NCBI GenBank assembly: GCA_038874075.1
Contig: JAVZDD010000005.1
Location: forward strand, 1 to 64,000
Length of the DNA stretch: 64,000 nucleotides
Reading direction: 5' to 3'
Source of the DNA: Jingweiarchaeum tengchongense
Lineage (GTDB): Archaea > Nanobdellota > Nanobdellia > Jingweiarchaeales > Jingweiarchaeaceae
A model generated the notes under the pieces. It saw only the letters and a program-made list of their open reading frames with translations, did not search any database and was not told the DNA's origin. Shown here piece by piece: positions 16,075-24,966 of this stretch (positions are counted from its first letter, which is position 1; every line of letters starts with the position of its first letter). Both the position numbers and the translations under genes were made by a program.

Positions 16075-16123
16075 TATACAAATGTACAATTTTATAAATT
16101 TTTTTATACAAATATACAATTTT
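16075..16123. promoter_or_regulatory. Two 19-bp direct repeats between lrp and glnA
   Basis: TATACAAATGTACAATTTT at 16075-16093 and TATACAAATATACAATTTT at 16105-16123 differ at one base and are spaced exactly 30 bases apart, close to three helical turns. Each contains a short dyad of the TACA-N2-TGTA kind. They lie upstream of the glnA TATA-like box (16133-16142) and overlap that of lrp. Spacing on one face of the helix fits binding by an Lrp octamer. Confidence 0.6.
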
Positions 16124-16166
16124 TTAATAGTAAATTATATATCCAAATAAGTAATAAAAATTAGTG

Positions 16167-17444
16167 ATGCTAACAAAGTATGCGAGAATTTTCTTCGTTG
16201 ATATAAACGGTATGCCAAGAAATCTCATCGTACCTTATAAAAATAATCCAGAGTTGATTGGGTTTGATGGTTCTTCGGTAACTGGATTTAAAAATGTTGA
16301 GAAAAGTGATATGTTCATTTTGCCAGATTTAAATTCTAGTTTTCATCTTCCATGGGATAAGAAGAACGTAATTTCATTTTTTGCTTCTTTGTATAACACT
16401 GATTCAAAGACTTTTGAATGTGATACTAGAAGTCTCTTAAAAGAGAAGCTTAAAGAATTCGATGAGCAGGGATACAGATTCAACTTTGCATCAGAACTTG
16501 AATTCTTCTTGTTAAAAGAAAACAACGGAAAGTATGAAATTGTAGATAAGGGATTATACTGCGATGTTCCACCATTTGATGGGGCTGAGAAATTTAAATA
16601 CGATTTTATGAATGACCTGCAACACATTGGATTTGAAATTGAAAAGGCACATCATGAAGTTGCAAATTCGCAACATGAAGTTGCATTCAAATATGATGAT
16701 GCATTAAAGACTGCAGATAAGATCATTCTGTACAAAATAACTGCGAAATACAATGCTAATAAACATGGGTTCATCGCGAGTTTTATGCCAAAGGTATTTG
16801 ATGCAGTAAATGGAAGCGGCGCACATGTACATGTAAGTGTTAAGAAGAACAATAGAAATTTATTCGCTGAAGACAAGGAATTCATGGAGAATTTTATTGG
16901 TGGTATAATGAAACACTCGAAAGCTTTATCCTTAATCGTTAATCCAACCGTGAATTCTTATAAGCGACTTGTTCCAGGATATGAAGCGCCTTGTTATATT
17001 TCGTGGGGAAGGGAAAACAGATCATGTTTGATAAGAGTTCCTGCTGCAAAAAACCCATGTTCATTAAGAATTGAATACAGGCAACCAGATCCAAGTTTTA
17101 ACCCATATCTAGCATTTTTAGCAATCATTAGTGCTGGAATGGATGGGGTTGAGAATAAAATAAAAGTTGGGAAAGAAATGAACCAAAATGTTTACAAATT
17201 AAGTGAAAATGAAAGGAGAAAAAATGGAATATCTACATTACCAGCGAATCTTGAGGAGGCAATTAATGAGTTTGAAGCAGATGACATAATCAAGAAAAGT
17301 TTGGGAAATGCATTATCAAACAAGTTGATCAAAATAAAAAGAGATGAATGGAATGATTATTTGAATTCAGTAAATGGAAGGGAAGAAGATTTTAGAAAAA
17401 AAGTGACTGATTGGGAGAGGGAAAGATATTTGATTAGGTGCTAG
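16167..17444 (+). CDS. glnA: Glutamine synthetase, type I
   Basis: Makes glutamine from glutamate, ammonia and ATP. The signature pieces are present: GFDGSSVTGF near the N terminus, ASELEFFLL with the metal-binding glutamates, NGSGAHVHVS with the catalytic-site His, and NPTVNSYKRLVPGYEAPCYI as the ATP-binding signature. Length (about 425) matches the short GSI-alpha form. There is no NLYDLP-like adenylylation site, so control is probably transcriptional or by feedback. ATG at 16167 is taken; a GTG directly before it may act as ribosome binding or alternative start. It supplies glutamine to GatDE and CTP synthase. Confidence 0.96.
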   Translation: MLTKYARIFFVDINGMPRNLIVPYKNNPELIGFDGSSVTGFKNVEKSDMFILPDLNSSFHLPWDKKNVISFFASLYNTDSKTFECDTRSLLKEKLKEFDEQGYRFNFASELEFFLLKENNGKYEIVDKGLYCDVPPFDGAEKFKYDFMNDLQHIGFEIEKAHHEVANSQHEVAFKYDDALKTADKIILYKITAKYNANKHGFIASFMPKVFDAVNGSGAHVHVSVKKNNRNLFAEDKEFMENFIGGIMKHSKALSLIVNPTVNSYKRLVPGYEAPCYISWGRENRSCLIRVPAAKNPCSLRIEYRQPDPSFNPYLAFLAIISAGMDGVENKIKVGKEMNQNVYKLSENERRKNGISTLPANLEEAINEFEADDIIKKSLGNALSNKLIKIKRDEWNDYLNSVNGREEDFRKKVTDWERERYLIRC

Positions 17445-17482
17445 CATAAAGTTTAATTTCTTAGATTGTTTTGTTTATTTTA

Positions 17483-18775
17483 ATGAAGGTTGATTACGGT
17501 AATTTAGTCGAGGTAAAAACGAAGGATAAGATTTACAGGGGAATTCTGATACCAAGAGCAGAAGTTATCCCAGGTAATTATTTAGTACTAAAATTAGCCA
17601 ATGGATATAATGTGGGTATAAGTAAAAGGGAAGTGAAAAAAATAAAGTTGATAAAAAAGGTAAAAAGGAAGATAAGTTTTGTTAAAAAAATTGAGTTAAA
17701 AAAAGATTTACCAATTGTTTCCGTCCTTTCTACTGGTGGGACAATTTCATGTAAAGTTGATTATATAACAGGTGGTGTGTATCCTGCGCTAAGTGCGGAT
17801 GAAATCATTGAAAACATACCAGAGATCACAAATTTTGCAGATATAAGAGCAAGAGAGATAATGAAGGTGCCAAGTGAAGATATGAATCCAAGATTATGGA
17901 GAAGAATGGCAAGGGAGGTAGTCAAAGAATTAAATTCAGAAGCTGAGGGTGTTGTAATCACTCATGGCACTGATTGCATGCATTATTCCAGCGCAATGCT
18001 TGCCTTTATGATAAAAAATTTAAACAAACCTATTGTTTTCACAGGTTCGCAACGAAGCAGCGATAGAGGTTCAAGCGATGCATTTCAAAATCTGTTATGT
18101 TCAATTATTGCATGCGCAAATGGGAAAATAGCGGAGTCAATGATATGCATGCACGCAGGCATTGAAGATAACTTTAATTTTCTTCTTAGAGGTGTTAAAG
18201 CAAGAAAAATGCATACAGAAAGGAGAGATGCATTTAGGGCAATAAACTGTCTCCCACTTGCAAAGGTATATCCTAATGGTGAAATTAAATACAGCGAAGA
18301 AATATATAATGAAAGGAAAAGAGGAAATGTAAAATTAGATGACAGAATAGATGAGAGAGTTGCACTCGTGTATTTTTATGCTGGACAGAAGCCCGACATA
18401 TTGGATTTTTATAAGAGTGAAGGGTACAGGGGAATTGTAATCGCTGGTACTGGTCTTGGGCATGTAGCTACAAGTTTTAAAGGATATTCATGGATTTCAA
18501 AGATGAGAGAATTGAGTAAAAAGGAAATCGTGATTGCAATGACATCACAATGTCTTTATGGAAGAGTACATCCTTTTGTTTACACACCACTAAGAAAGAT
18601 ATCAATGCTAGCAAACGTGATATATTGCGAGGACATGTTACCTGAAGTTGCTTATTGTAAGTTAATGTGGGTACTTGGAAAAACGAAGGATCCAATAAAG
18701 ATAAAAGAAATGATGCTCACAAACTATGTAAATGAAATAACAAAGGTTACAAATCCAAATGCGTTTTTGATCTAA
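17483..18775 (+). CDS. gatD: Glu-tRNA(Gln) amidotransferase subunit D
   Basis: The asparaginase-like subunit that releases ammonia from glutamine for the archaeal GatDE complex. The N-terminal beta-barrel domain (about 1-70, YRGILIPRAE) is the extra part that tells GatD from asparaginase. The catalytic motifs are VLSTGGTISCKVDY (first Thr in STGG) and VVITHGTDCMHYS (Thr-Asp). A lysine late in the protein completes the site. The ATG at 17483 is about 28 bases after a TATA-like GTTTAATT. The operon continues one base after the stop with a small gene and then gatE. Confidence 0.96.
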   Translation: MKVDYGNLVEVKTKDKIYRGILIPRAEVIPGNYLVLKLANGYNVGISKREVKKIKLIKKVKRKISFVKKIELKKDLPIVSVLSTGGTISCKVDYITGGVYPALSADEIIENIPEITNFADIRAREIMKVPSEDMNPRLWRRMAREVVKELNSEAEGVVITHGTDCMHYSSAMLAFMIKNLNKPIVFTGSQRSSDRGSSDAFQNLLCSIIACANGKIAESMICMHAGIEDNFNFLLRGVKARKMHTERRDAFRAINCLPLAKVYPNGEIKYSEEIYNERKRGNVKLDDRIDERVALVYFYAGQKPDILDFYKSEGYRGIVIAGTGLGHVATSFKGYSWISKMRELSKKEIVIAMTSQCLYGRVHPFVYTPLRKISMLANVIYCEDMLPEVAYCKLMWVLGKTKDPIKIKEMMLTNYVNEITKVTNPNAFLI

Positions 18776-18776
18776 A

Positions 18777-19097
18777 ATGAAGGAAGAAATTGAGAAAATA
18801 AGGAAAATTTTATGCGCGCTTGGGATCGAAGGGAAAAAAGTTAAATTTGCGATAAGAAGAAGCGAATTTCTAGATGAAGAACATGTGAACACGAGTGGTA
18901 ATATAAAGGAGAAATTCATCGAACTCCATCAAAATTACGGCGTGAAAATCGAAAACCTCAGATCTTACCCCGTATCTTACGGGGAGCTCGAAATGGAAAA
19001 ATTCATTGAATTTCTAGAGGAATACGATGAGATGTTCGATTTAAATTATACATTGATCGATGTTGATGCAATAATAATTAACCCTTCTCTGTTGTGA
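18777..19097 (+). CDS. Small acidic protein of unknown function between gatD and gatE
   Basis: A 106-residue protein with an acidic C-terminal half (ELEMEKFIEFLEEYDEMFDL) and mixed alpha/beta look (KVKFAIRRSEFLDEE, LNYTLIDVDAIIINP). It starts one base after the gatD stop and ends four bases before the gatE start, so it is cotranscribed and perhaps translationally coupled to both. No cysteine pair, no membrane segment, and no GatC-like pattern can be seen. A role linked to tRNA(Gln) amidation is suggested only by position. Confidence 0.75.
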   Translation: MKEEIEKIRKILCALGIEGKKVKFAIRRSEFLDEEHVNTSGNIKEKFIELHQNYGVKIENLRSYPVSYGELEMEKFIEFLEEYDEMFDLNYTLIDVDAIIINPSLL

Positions 19098-19101
19098 GAA
19101 A

Positions 19102-20970
19102 ATGGATTGGAAGGAAATTGGTCTCAAAGTTGGATTGGAAATACATCAGCAATTAGACACGCACAAGCTTTTCTGTAAATGCCCAAGTATTTTAAGACAA
19201 GACAATCCAGACATAAAATTCAGCAGAAAATTGAGGGCTGTTGCTGGTGAACTCGGTGAAATTGACATTGCTGCAAAAATTGAAGAAATGAAAAATAAAG
19301 AATTCGTTTACGAGGGATACAAGGATACAACTTGTCTTGTAGAATTCGATGAAGAGCCACCGCACTATATCAATAGAGAAGCATTGAAAATTGCATTTGA
19401 AGTGGCTTTGCTCTTAAACATGAAATTGGTTGATGAGATACATGTGATGAGAAAAACAGTAATAGATGGTAGCTGTGTCTCAGGATTCCAAAGAACAATG
19501 TTAATTGCCGAGGACGGATATGTTGATTGTTCGTTCGGTAGGGTCAGAATTCCGATGTTGGCATTGGAAGAAGATGCAGCTAGAAAAATCGGTGAAGAAG
19601 GTAACAAAGTAATATTTCGGCTTGACAGGGCTGGCATACCTCTAATTGAGATAAGGACAGAACCAGACATGCACACCCCGGATGAGGTTAGAGAATGTGC
19701 CGAGAAGATTGGTCTGCTTCTTAGGATCACTGGAAAAATGAAAAGAGGTCTAGGAACGATAAGACAAGATGTAAATGTATCTATCAAGGGTGGGGAAAGG
19801 GTTGAAATCAAAGGTGCTCAAGCACTTGAACTTTTACCAAAGATTGTTGAGTATGAGGTAATAAGACAGAAAAATTTGATTCGAATAAAAGATGAAATTA
19901 GAAAAAAGTTAAGTAATTTTGATGTCAGAGAGAAATTCTATGACATAACAAAAATTTTTCACAACACAAATTCGATTTTAATAAAAAATGCAATTCAGAG
20001 AAGGGAGATTGTTCTCTGTGTGAAAATTCCAAAACTTGCAGGTTATTTAAAAATGGAAATACAACCTGGAAAATCACTTGGTAAGGAAATTGCTGAATAT
20101 TTGTTTGTTTTGACAGGGATTAAAGGTTTCATACACTCCGATGAATTACCTGGTTATGGGATCAGTGAAAATGAGATAAATGAGATTAAGAAGGAAATAA
20201 ATGTTGGTGAAGGAGATTTATTTTTATTTGTTTTTGGAAAGGAAAATGAGGCAAAACAGGCACTTAACCTAATATTGCGAAGGATTAAGGAACTAGTGAA
20301 TGGGGTCATGAGAGAAGTCAGACAGGCGAACGAAGATGGTACTACAAGTTTCATGAGACCAATGCCTGGAGCAGCAAGGATGTACCCCGAAACAGACCAC
20401 ATACCAATTCAAATTGATAAAGAAATGATAAAGAAAATAAAGATACCTGAAAGGCCAGAAGAAAAAATCAAAAAATTTGTTCATGTATATGGGTTAAGCG
20501 AGGAATTAGCTGAACAGATACTTTGGTCAAAGGAATACAAATTCTTCGAAGAATGTGTAACAAAATTTAAAAAAGTCAAGCCAAGTATTATTGCAAAGGC
20601 ATTATTCTCAATACCGAGTGAAATAAAGAAATGTGGCCTTGATCCTGGAAAAATAGAAAAAAACCACTATATAGAGGTATTCAAACTAATAAATGATGGA
20701 AAAGTAGCAAAAGAGGCGATGGAGGAGATATTTGTTGGGCTTGCAAGAAATCCATTAAAAAAAGCAGAGGAAATTGTGATGGAAAAAGGATTAAAATTAC
20801 TTGATGAGAAAGAGTTGGATAAAATCATAAAGCAAGTAGTGGAGGAAAACAAAGACGCGTTGAAAAAACATAATGCTGAGGCAATATTAATGGGAATTTT
20901 AATGAAAAAGTTGAGAGGTAAAGCAGATGGAGAACTAATAAATAAAAAGTTAAAAGCCTTCTTGAACTAA
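19102..20970 (+). CDS. gatE: Glu-tRNA(Gln) amidotransferase subunit E
   Basis: The kinase/transamidase subunit of GatDE, which phosphorylates Glu-tRNA(Gln) and amidates it to Gln-tRNA(Gln). The N terminus KVGLEIHQQLDTHKLFCKCP is the GatB/GatE signature. Internal RKTVIDGSCVSGFQRT and DRAGIPLIEIRTEPDM match the catalytic cradle. The insertion between about 270 and 400 corresponds to the AspRS-like domain of GatE, which GatB lacks, and the C-terminal YqeY-like tail is present. At 622 residues it has full family length. Together with GluRS at 60533 it implies indirect Gln-tRNA formation, while AsnRS (24967) charges Asn directly. Confidence 0.97.
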   Translation: MDWKEIGLKVGLEIHQQLDTHKLFCKCPSILRQDNPDIKFSRKLRAVAGELGEIDIAAKIEEMKNKEFVYEGYKDTTCLVEFDEEPPHYINREALKIAFEVALLLNMKLVDEIHVMRKTVIDGSCVSGFQRTMLIAEDGYVDCSFGRVRIPMLALEEDAARKIGEEGNKVIFRLDRAGIPLIEIRTEPDMHTPDEVRECAEKIGLLLRITGKMKRGLGTIRQDVNVSIKGGERVEIKGAQALELLPKIVEYEVIRQKNLIRIKDEIRKKLSNFDVREKFYDITKIFHNTNSILIKNAIQRREIVLCVKIPKLAGYLKMEIQPGKSLGKEIAEYLFVLTGIKGFIHSDELPGYGISENEINEIKKEINVGEGDLFLFVFGKENEAKQALNLILRRIKELVNGVMREVRQANEDGTTSFMRPMPGAARMYPETDHIPIQIDKEMIKKIKIPERPEEKIKKFVHVYGLSEELAEQILWSKEYKFFEECVTKFKKVKPSIIAKALFSIPSEIKKCGLDPGKIEKNHYIEVFKLINDGKVAKEAMEEIFVGLARNPLKKAEEIVMEKGLKLLDEKELDKIIKQVVEENKDALKKHNAEAILMGILMKKLRGKADGELINKKLKAFLN

Positions 20971-21150
20971 ATTCTCCAACGTAATTCTCTTCTTAGTTTC
21001 CATTCGTGGAACTGGTAAGAATGTGGTTACTGGTGGCTTAATATGCTCGTACGCATGCTTCACTATTCTTGGCACATATTTTACTGCTAAATAGCCAAGT
21101 ACTGCATACGCTGCTAATTCAAGCGGTGTTATCGGTATTGCTTCACTCAT
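20950..21150 (-). CDS. Small single-pass membrane protein
   Basis: Sixty-six residues with one hydrophobic helix (LELAAYAVLGYLAVKYVP) followed by a basic, proline-containing tail (HIKPPVTTFLPVPRMETKKR). It converges on gatE with a 21-base overlap. A TATA-like run (TATATTAGTAAC read on the minus strand) precedes the start. The composition and own upstream signal support a real gene, but no family is recognised. Confidence 0.6.
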   Translation of the reverse strand: MSEAIPITPLELAAYAVLGYLAVKYVPRIVKHAYEHIKPPVTTFLPVPRMETKKRITLENLVQEGF

Positions 21151-21237
21151 AAGTCACTACTTTATAGTTACTAATATATAAAAGTTTCTATTTAAATTTA
21201 TATCTTGTTATAAACTTTTAGTTAGAAGTGATGTTAA

Positions 21238-22041
21238 ATGCTGGTCATCTCTGACATTGAGGCTAAAGAAATTCTTAAAAGTAAGAGCAAGAAGATATGG
21301 GTAAATCTTTATAGAAAAAAGATAGATAGGGATGAATTGAAAATTGATGAGGAGACGTTGGTAAAAATCGCATCAAAAAAAGGTTGTTATAGAATAAGAA
21401 ACGGTAAAGTTGAAAGAATTGAGATAAGTGCAGATCACCATTACAAGCTCGTGTTGATTGCAAAATTTCATGCGCCTACAATTTACATAGATGGTATTCA
21501 CATGCATCGGATAAAAGATGTTTTTCCAGAGCAAGATGCAAGAATGAAAGTAAGCACACTGGATATCAAATATCTTGAAAGAGTGCTTGACACTTGTACT
21601 GGTCTTGGCTACACTGCGATAGAAGCATTAAAGAAAGATGCTAGAGTAACAACGATTGAGAAAGATGTGAATGTATTGAAAATAGCAAAGGTGAATCCAT
21701 GGAGTAGGTTCTTGTTCAGGGGCGTGAGGGTTGGTAGAGCAAATATTTTAATTGGAGATGCTAGTTCAATGATAAAGAAATTTGAAAATGAGTTTTTTGA
21801 TAAGATCTGTCACGATCCTCCCGCAATATATTCCAGTGGTGAACTTTATTCGCTTGAATTTTATAAAGAACTTTACAGAGTATTAAAACCAAATGGTAAA
21901 ATTTATCATTATGTTGGTGAACCTCAAAAGAAATTTCAAAGAAAGGACTTTGCGAGGGGAGTAATTGAAAGGATGAGGGAAGTTGGATTTAAAAATGTAA
22001 AAAGATGTGATAAGGTGAAAGGGGTCATAGCAAGGAAATGA
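21238..22041 (+). CDS. Predicted archaeal methyltransferase (COG2521-like)
   Basis: The AdoMet-binding motif I is VLDTCTGLGYTAIEAL, followed by the acidic VTTIEKDVNVLKIAKVNPWS and a catalytic-like HDPPAIYSSGELYS. The N-terminal 110 residues form an extra domain with IYIDGIHMHRIKD. This layout fits the archaeal predicted methyltransferase family COG2521, whose substrate I do not know. A GTGATG ribosome binding site precedes the ATG. It overlaps the next methyltransferase by four bases (ATGA), so the two are translationally coupled. Confidence 0.85.
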   Translation: MLVISDIEAKEILKSKSKKIWVNLYRKKIDRDELKIDEETLVKIASKKGCYRIRNGKVERIEISADHHYKLVLIAKFHAPTIYIDGIHMHRIKDVFPEQDARMKVSTLDIKYLERVLDTCTGLGYTAIEALKKDARVTTIEKDVNVLKIAKVNPWSRFLFRGVRVGRANILIGDASSMIKKFENEFFDKICHDPPAIYSSGELYSLEFYKELYRVLKPNGKIYHYVGEPQKKFQRKDFARGVIERMREVGFKNVKRCDKVKGVIARK

Positions 22042-22646
22042 AAATTAAATCAAAAAAACAACTTGAAATTTTGCTTTCAAAATTAAGAGAATTTATCGAA
22101 CCAAAGGTAGCATTGGAACAATATGCAACACCAAGTTCCATTGCTTCTTCTGTCATATGGATTGCATATCAAATGGGTGATATTGAAGGTAAAGTAATAG
22201 CTGACTTCGCTTGCGGTACTGGAATATTTTCAGTTGGTGCTCTACTTTTGGGTGCAAAATTTGTATATGCAATTGATGTTGATAAAAATGCAATAAAAAT
22301 AGCGAAAGAAAATGCGAAAGATTTTGATAATATTGCGTTTTTTTGTATGGACATCAGTAAATTCGATAAAAAGACCGATGTTGTTATCATGAATCCTCCC
22401 TTCGGTGTAAAGAAAAAATTTGCTGACAAAAAATTTTTGCAGATTGCTTTCCATGTCTCGGACGTGATTTACAGCTTACATAAAATTGAATCTGGAAATT
22501 TTATAAAAAAATTCTCGATGGAAAATGGTTTCAATTCAATGCTATTAAAAATTTATGATTTTCCACTGAAGGCAACGATGAAATTTCATCGAAAAAGATT
22601 CCACAATGTAAAAGTCGGATTATGGAGATATGAGAAGGTGGTATGA
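22038..22646 (+). CDS. METTL5-like rRNA N6-adenine methyltransferase
   Basis: A 202-residue methyltransferase with the METTL5 layout: LEQYATPSSIASSVIWIAY near the N terminus, motif I VIADFACGTGIFSVGA, acidic loop AIDVDKNA, and the catalytic NPPFG at 119-123. The later YSLHK and FHRKRFHNVKVGLWRY also match human METTL5, which modifies an adenine in helix 44 of small-subunit rRNA with TRMT112. The archaeal protein should do the same on 16S rRNA; a Trm112 partner is not in this window. It overlaps both neighbours by four bases. Confidence 0.88.
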   Translation: MKIKSKKQLEILLSKLREFIEPKVALEQYATPSSIASSVIWIAYQMGDIEGKVIADFACGTGIFSVGALLLGAKFVYAIDVDKNAIKIAKENAKDFDNIAFFCMDISKFDKKTDVVIMNPPFGVKKKFADKKFLQIAFHVSDVIYSLHKIESGNFIKKFSMENGFNSMLLKIYDFPLKATMKFHRKRFHNVKVGLWRYEKVV

Positions 22647-23122
22647 TGTTATGGGTGGACTTAAACACGGATGAGGAAATACTCAAAAAAGTTGAAGAAG
22701 TCTTTGGAAAAAAAGTAGAAATAAAGAAAAGGGGCGTGAGCATATATGGAGCTTTAATTAAAGAAAATAAAGTTCTAATTATCCATCGAAGTAGAAACAC
22801 ACGGGTTGATGTTTGGGAATTTCCTGGCGGTAAATTAGAATTCGGTGAGAGCATCGAGGAAGCAGTGAAAAGAGAAGTAATGGAGGAAACTGGTTTAAAG
22901 GTTAAAATAAAGAATTTGCTCGCCACTGGTATTTATTATGTGCGAGGTGAGCAACACATTGTGATTGTTTATGTATGTGAACCTGTTTCAAATGAAATCA
23001 AACTCGAAGAGGAAAATTTTAGTGCATATAAATGGGCAACATATGAAGAAATTATCAACATAAAAAATCTTGCATTAAGTGTAAGATGTATTCTAAAGGA
23101 ATTGAAGTCGTATATTGTATGA
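22643..23122 (+). CDS. Nudix hydrolase with N-terminal extension
   Basis: The Nudix box is complete (FPGGKLEFGESIEEAVKREV, then MEETGLKV). The N-terminal 35 residues (LNTDEEILKKVEEVFGKKVE) are a short extra helix. The segment RSRNTRVDVWEFPGG is like MutT-type or CTP-pyrophosphohydrolase relatives, which sanitise nucleotides. It is the third gene of the operon after two methyltransferases; a GGTGGT ribosome binding site lies before the paired ATG codons. Two Nudix genes occur in this window; this one is not a close copy of the other. Confidence 0.9.
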   Translation: MMLWVDLNTDEEILKKVEEVFGKKVEIKKRGVSIYGALIKENKVLIIHRSRNTRVDVWEFPGGKLEFGESIEEAVKREVMEETGLKVKIKNLLATGIYYVRGEQHIVIVYVCEPVSNEIKLEEENFSAYKWATYEEIINIKNLALSVRCILKELKSYIV

Positions 23123-23212
23123 TTACAAAAATTTATTAAAACTAGTTGATTAAGTTTGAACGAATTAAAAAAGGTAAAAAAACGTAATTAATAAGGCTGC
23201 CAGGTTAATTCA

Positions 23213-23725
23213 ATGATTAACAGAAAACTAGAAATGAGAAATGTATATCAAATTATTGATGGTTCGAGGCAGCTAATTCAATTTGGTAATGAAACACTTG
23301 ATAAGTTGATTAATGAAACTTCATTTAACAAAAAAGTTGAACTTTTCAAGCTGATGGACCAATCATTCGAAAAGAGTGAAGAAGTTTCACTCTTGTTGGA
23401 AGAATTCAAGGGGAAAGAATTTTCGGAAATTTACATTCCAATTGTAATTGCACAACCATACGCTGGAAAAAAAGGAGAAATGGAAATTTTTAAATGGATT
23501 AAGAGTAGCTACAAAGATTCAATTGTGTTGAATGAAGATCAATTACTGAAAATAATAAAAAATTTGCATGAAAAGAGAAAACATAAAAATGTCATTGATT
23601 ATTTAATCATAAATCGCGATTACATCATTGGAATTGAAGTCAAGGGCAAGACACTGCAGGAGCTTCGCAGAAAAAAGGAAAATGTTTGGAGGAAATTAAA
23701 GAGATTTCGTACGGTGGAAAGATGA
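23213..23725 (+). CDS. Unknown protein with a nuclease-like (D...ExK) segment
   Basis: A 170-residue protein. Its N-terminal half is helical (FGNETLDKLINETSFNKKVE). The C-terminal third has VIDYLIINRDYIIGIEVKGK, where an Asp on one strand and a Glu-x-Lys on the next match the core of PD-(D/E)xK nuclease folds. The final RRKKENVWRKLKRF is very basic. It overlaps the AlaX gene by four bases, so they are coupled. The nuclease reading is a motif-level guess. M7 (23231) is an alternative start. Confidence 0.6.
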   Translation: MINRKLEMRNVYQIIDGSRQLIQFGNETLDKLINETSFNKKVELFKLMDQSFEKSEEVSLLLEEFKGKEFSEIYIPIVIAQPYAGKKGEMEIFKWIKSSYKDSIVLNEDQLLKIIKNLHEKRKHKNVIDYLIINRDYIIGIEVKGKTLQELRRKKENVWRKLKRFRTVER

Positions 23726-24942
23726 ATGCATTATGCTACGAAAATCCTTATTTAAGAGAATTTGATGCAAAGATAGCAAGGATTAAAAAGGAGGGCAATA
23801 ATTTTTTGATTTCACTTGATAAAACTTATTTTTTCTATGGTTCGGGTGGACAGTCTTGTGATGCTGGAGAAATAATTGGAGGAAATGGTAAGGCAATTGT
23901 AGATGAAGTTTTTGAAGCAGATGGAGAAATAATACATAAAGCAAGAATAACTGGTAATTTGTATGAAGGTGAAAACGTCCGATGTAAAATTGACTGGGAA
24001 AGGAGATACAAATTAATGAAGGCACACACGACTGAACACTTGCTCTTCCAGTGTCTGAAAAGAAAATTTGGTAAGATATATGTTGAAAAAATTAGAATTT
24101 CTCCGGAAAAATTCTCTTTTTTCATTTCATTTGATAAAGTTGATTGGGACAAGATATTAGAAGCTGAAAAATTGGCAAATGATATAATAAGAGAGGGAAA
24201 GGATGTTTTAGTTAAAGAGATAGACATAAACGAAGCTAGAAGTTATGGTGATAATTTGAGGATTAAATTTGACCGAATCGGGAGCGATAGAATTAGAGTC
24301 GTCGAGATAAAAGATTTTGATCTTGCTGCCTGCACTGGATTACACATTAAAAATACGAAGGAAATTGAGTTTGTCTTGATCGATAAAATTACTTCTGAAA
24401 AGGGATTATATGAAGTAGAGTTTCTCATTGGCAGAGAAGCAGTTGAAAAAGCACTTGAACTATCAAAAATTGCACTTTCATTGAGTTCAATTTTACAAAC
24501 GGACTTTAGCACAATTGAAAAATTTGCTGAAAAACTTAGGAAGGATTACCTTGAACTTCAGAAAAAATTCCAAGAGATAAGTAAAAAATCCTTGGAGGAA
24601 ATTAAATACGAAGAAATTGCTGGAATAAAGTTGTATAAACAAGTTTTTGAGAAGATTGATAATAAAACATTGATGGAAAAAGTTGGGAAGATCATCAAAG
24701 AGAGTAAGACAGTTGTGATCTTTGCAAACTTAAATGAGAAGGCATCCATCATTCTTGCCAGAAGTGATGATTTGAAACTGAATGTAAGAGATCTTTTGAA
24801 TGAGGCACTAAGATTGATGAATGGTAGAGGTGGTGGTAGGGAAAATTTTGCAACGGGTGCAGGTGATAAAGAGAAAGTTGATGAAGCAATGGATTTCTTG
24901 GATAGATCAATAAAAAATTGGATAAAAGGGATAAAAATTTAA
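23722..24942 (+). CDS. alaX: Alanyl-tRNA editing protein AlaX (long form)
   Basis: Freestanding editing factor that deacylates mischarged tRNA(Ala). The zinc site is complete: HTTEH with His102 and His106, and CTGLHIK with Cys204 and His208. The N-terminal part YFFYGSGGQSCDAG is the glycine-rich motif of AlaX and AlaRS. The C-terminal part includes a coiled segment and GGRGGGRENFATGAG, the DHHA1-like C-Ala domain, so it is the long AlaX type of about 400 residues. ATG at 23722 follows GGTGG and overlaps the preceding stop. Confidence 0.93.
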   Translation: MNALCYENPYLREFDAKIARIKKEGNNFLISLDKTYFFYGSGGQSCDAGEIIGGNGKAIVDEVFEADGEIIHKARITGNLYEGENVRCKIDWERRYKLMKAHTTEHLLFQCLKRKFGKIYVEKIRISPEKFSFFISFDKVDWDKILEAEKLANDIIREGKDVLVKEIDINEARSYGDNLRIKFDRIGSDRIRVVEIKDFDLAACTGLHIKNTKEIEFVLIDKITSEKGLYEVEFLIGREAVEKALELSKIALSLSSILQTDFSTIEKFAEKLRKDYLELQKKFQEISKKSLEEIKYEEIAGIKLYKQVFEKIDNKTLMEKVGKIIKESKTVVIFANLNEKASIILARSDDLKLNVRDLLNEALRLMNGRGGGRENFATGAGDKEKVDEAMDFLDRSIKNWIKGIKI

Positions 24943-24966
24943 GTATAATCTTCTTATTTTCTAAAA

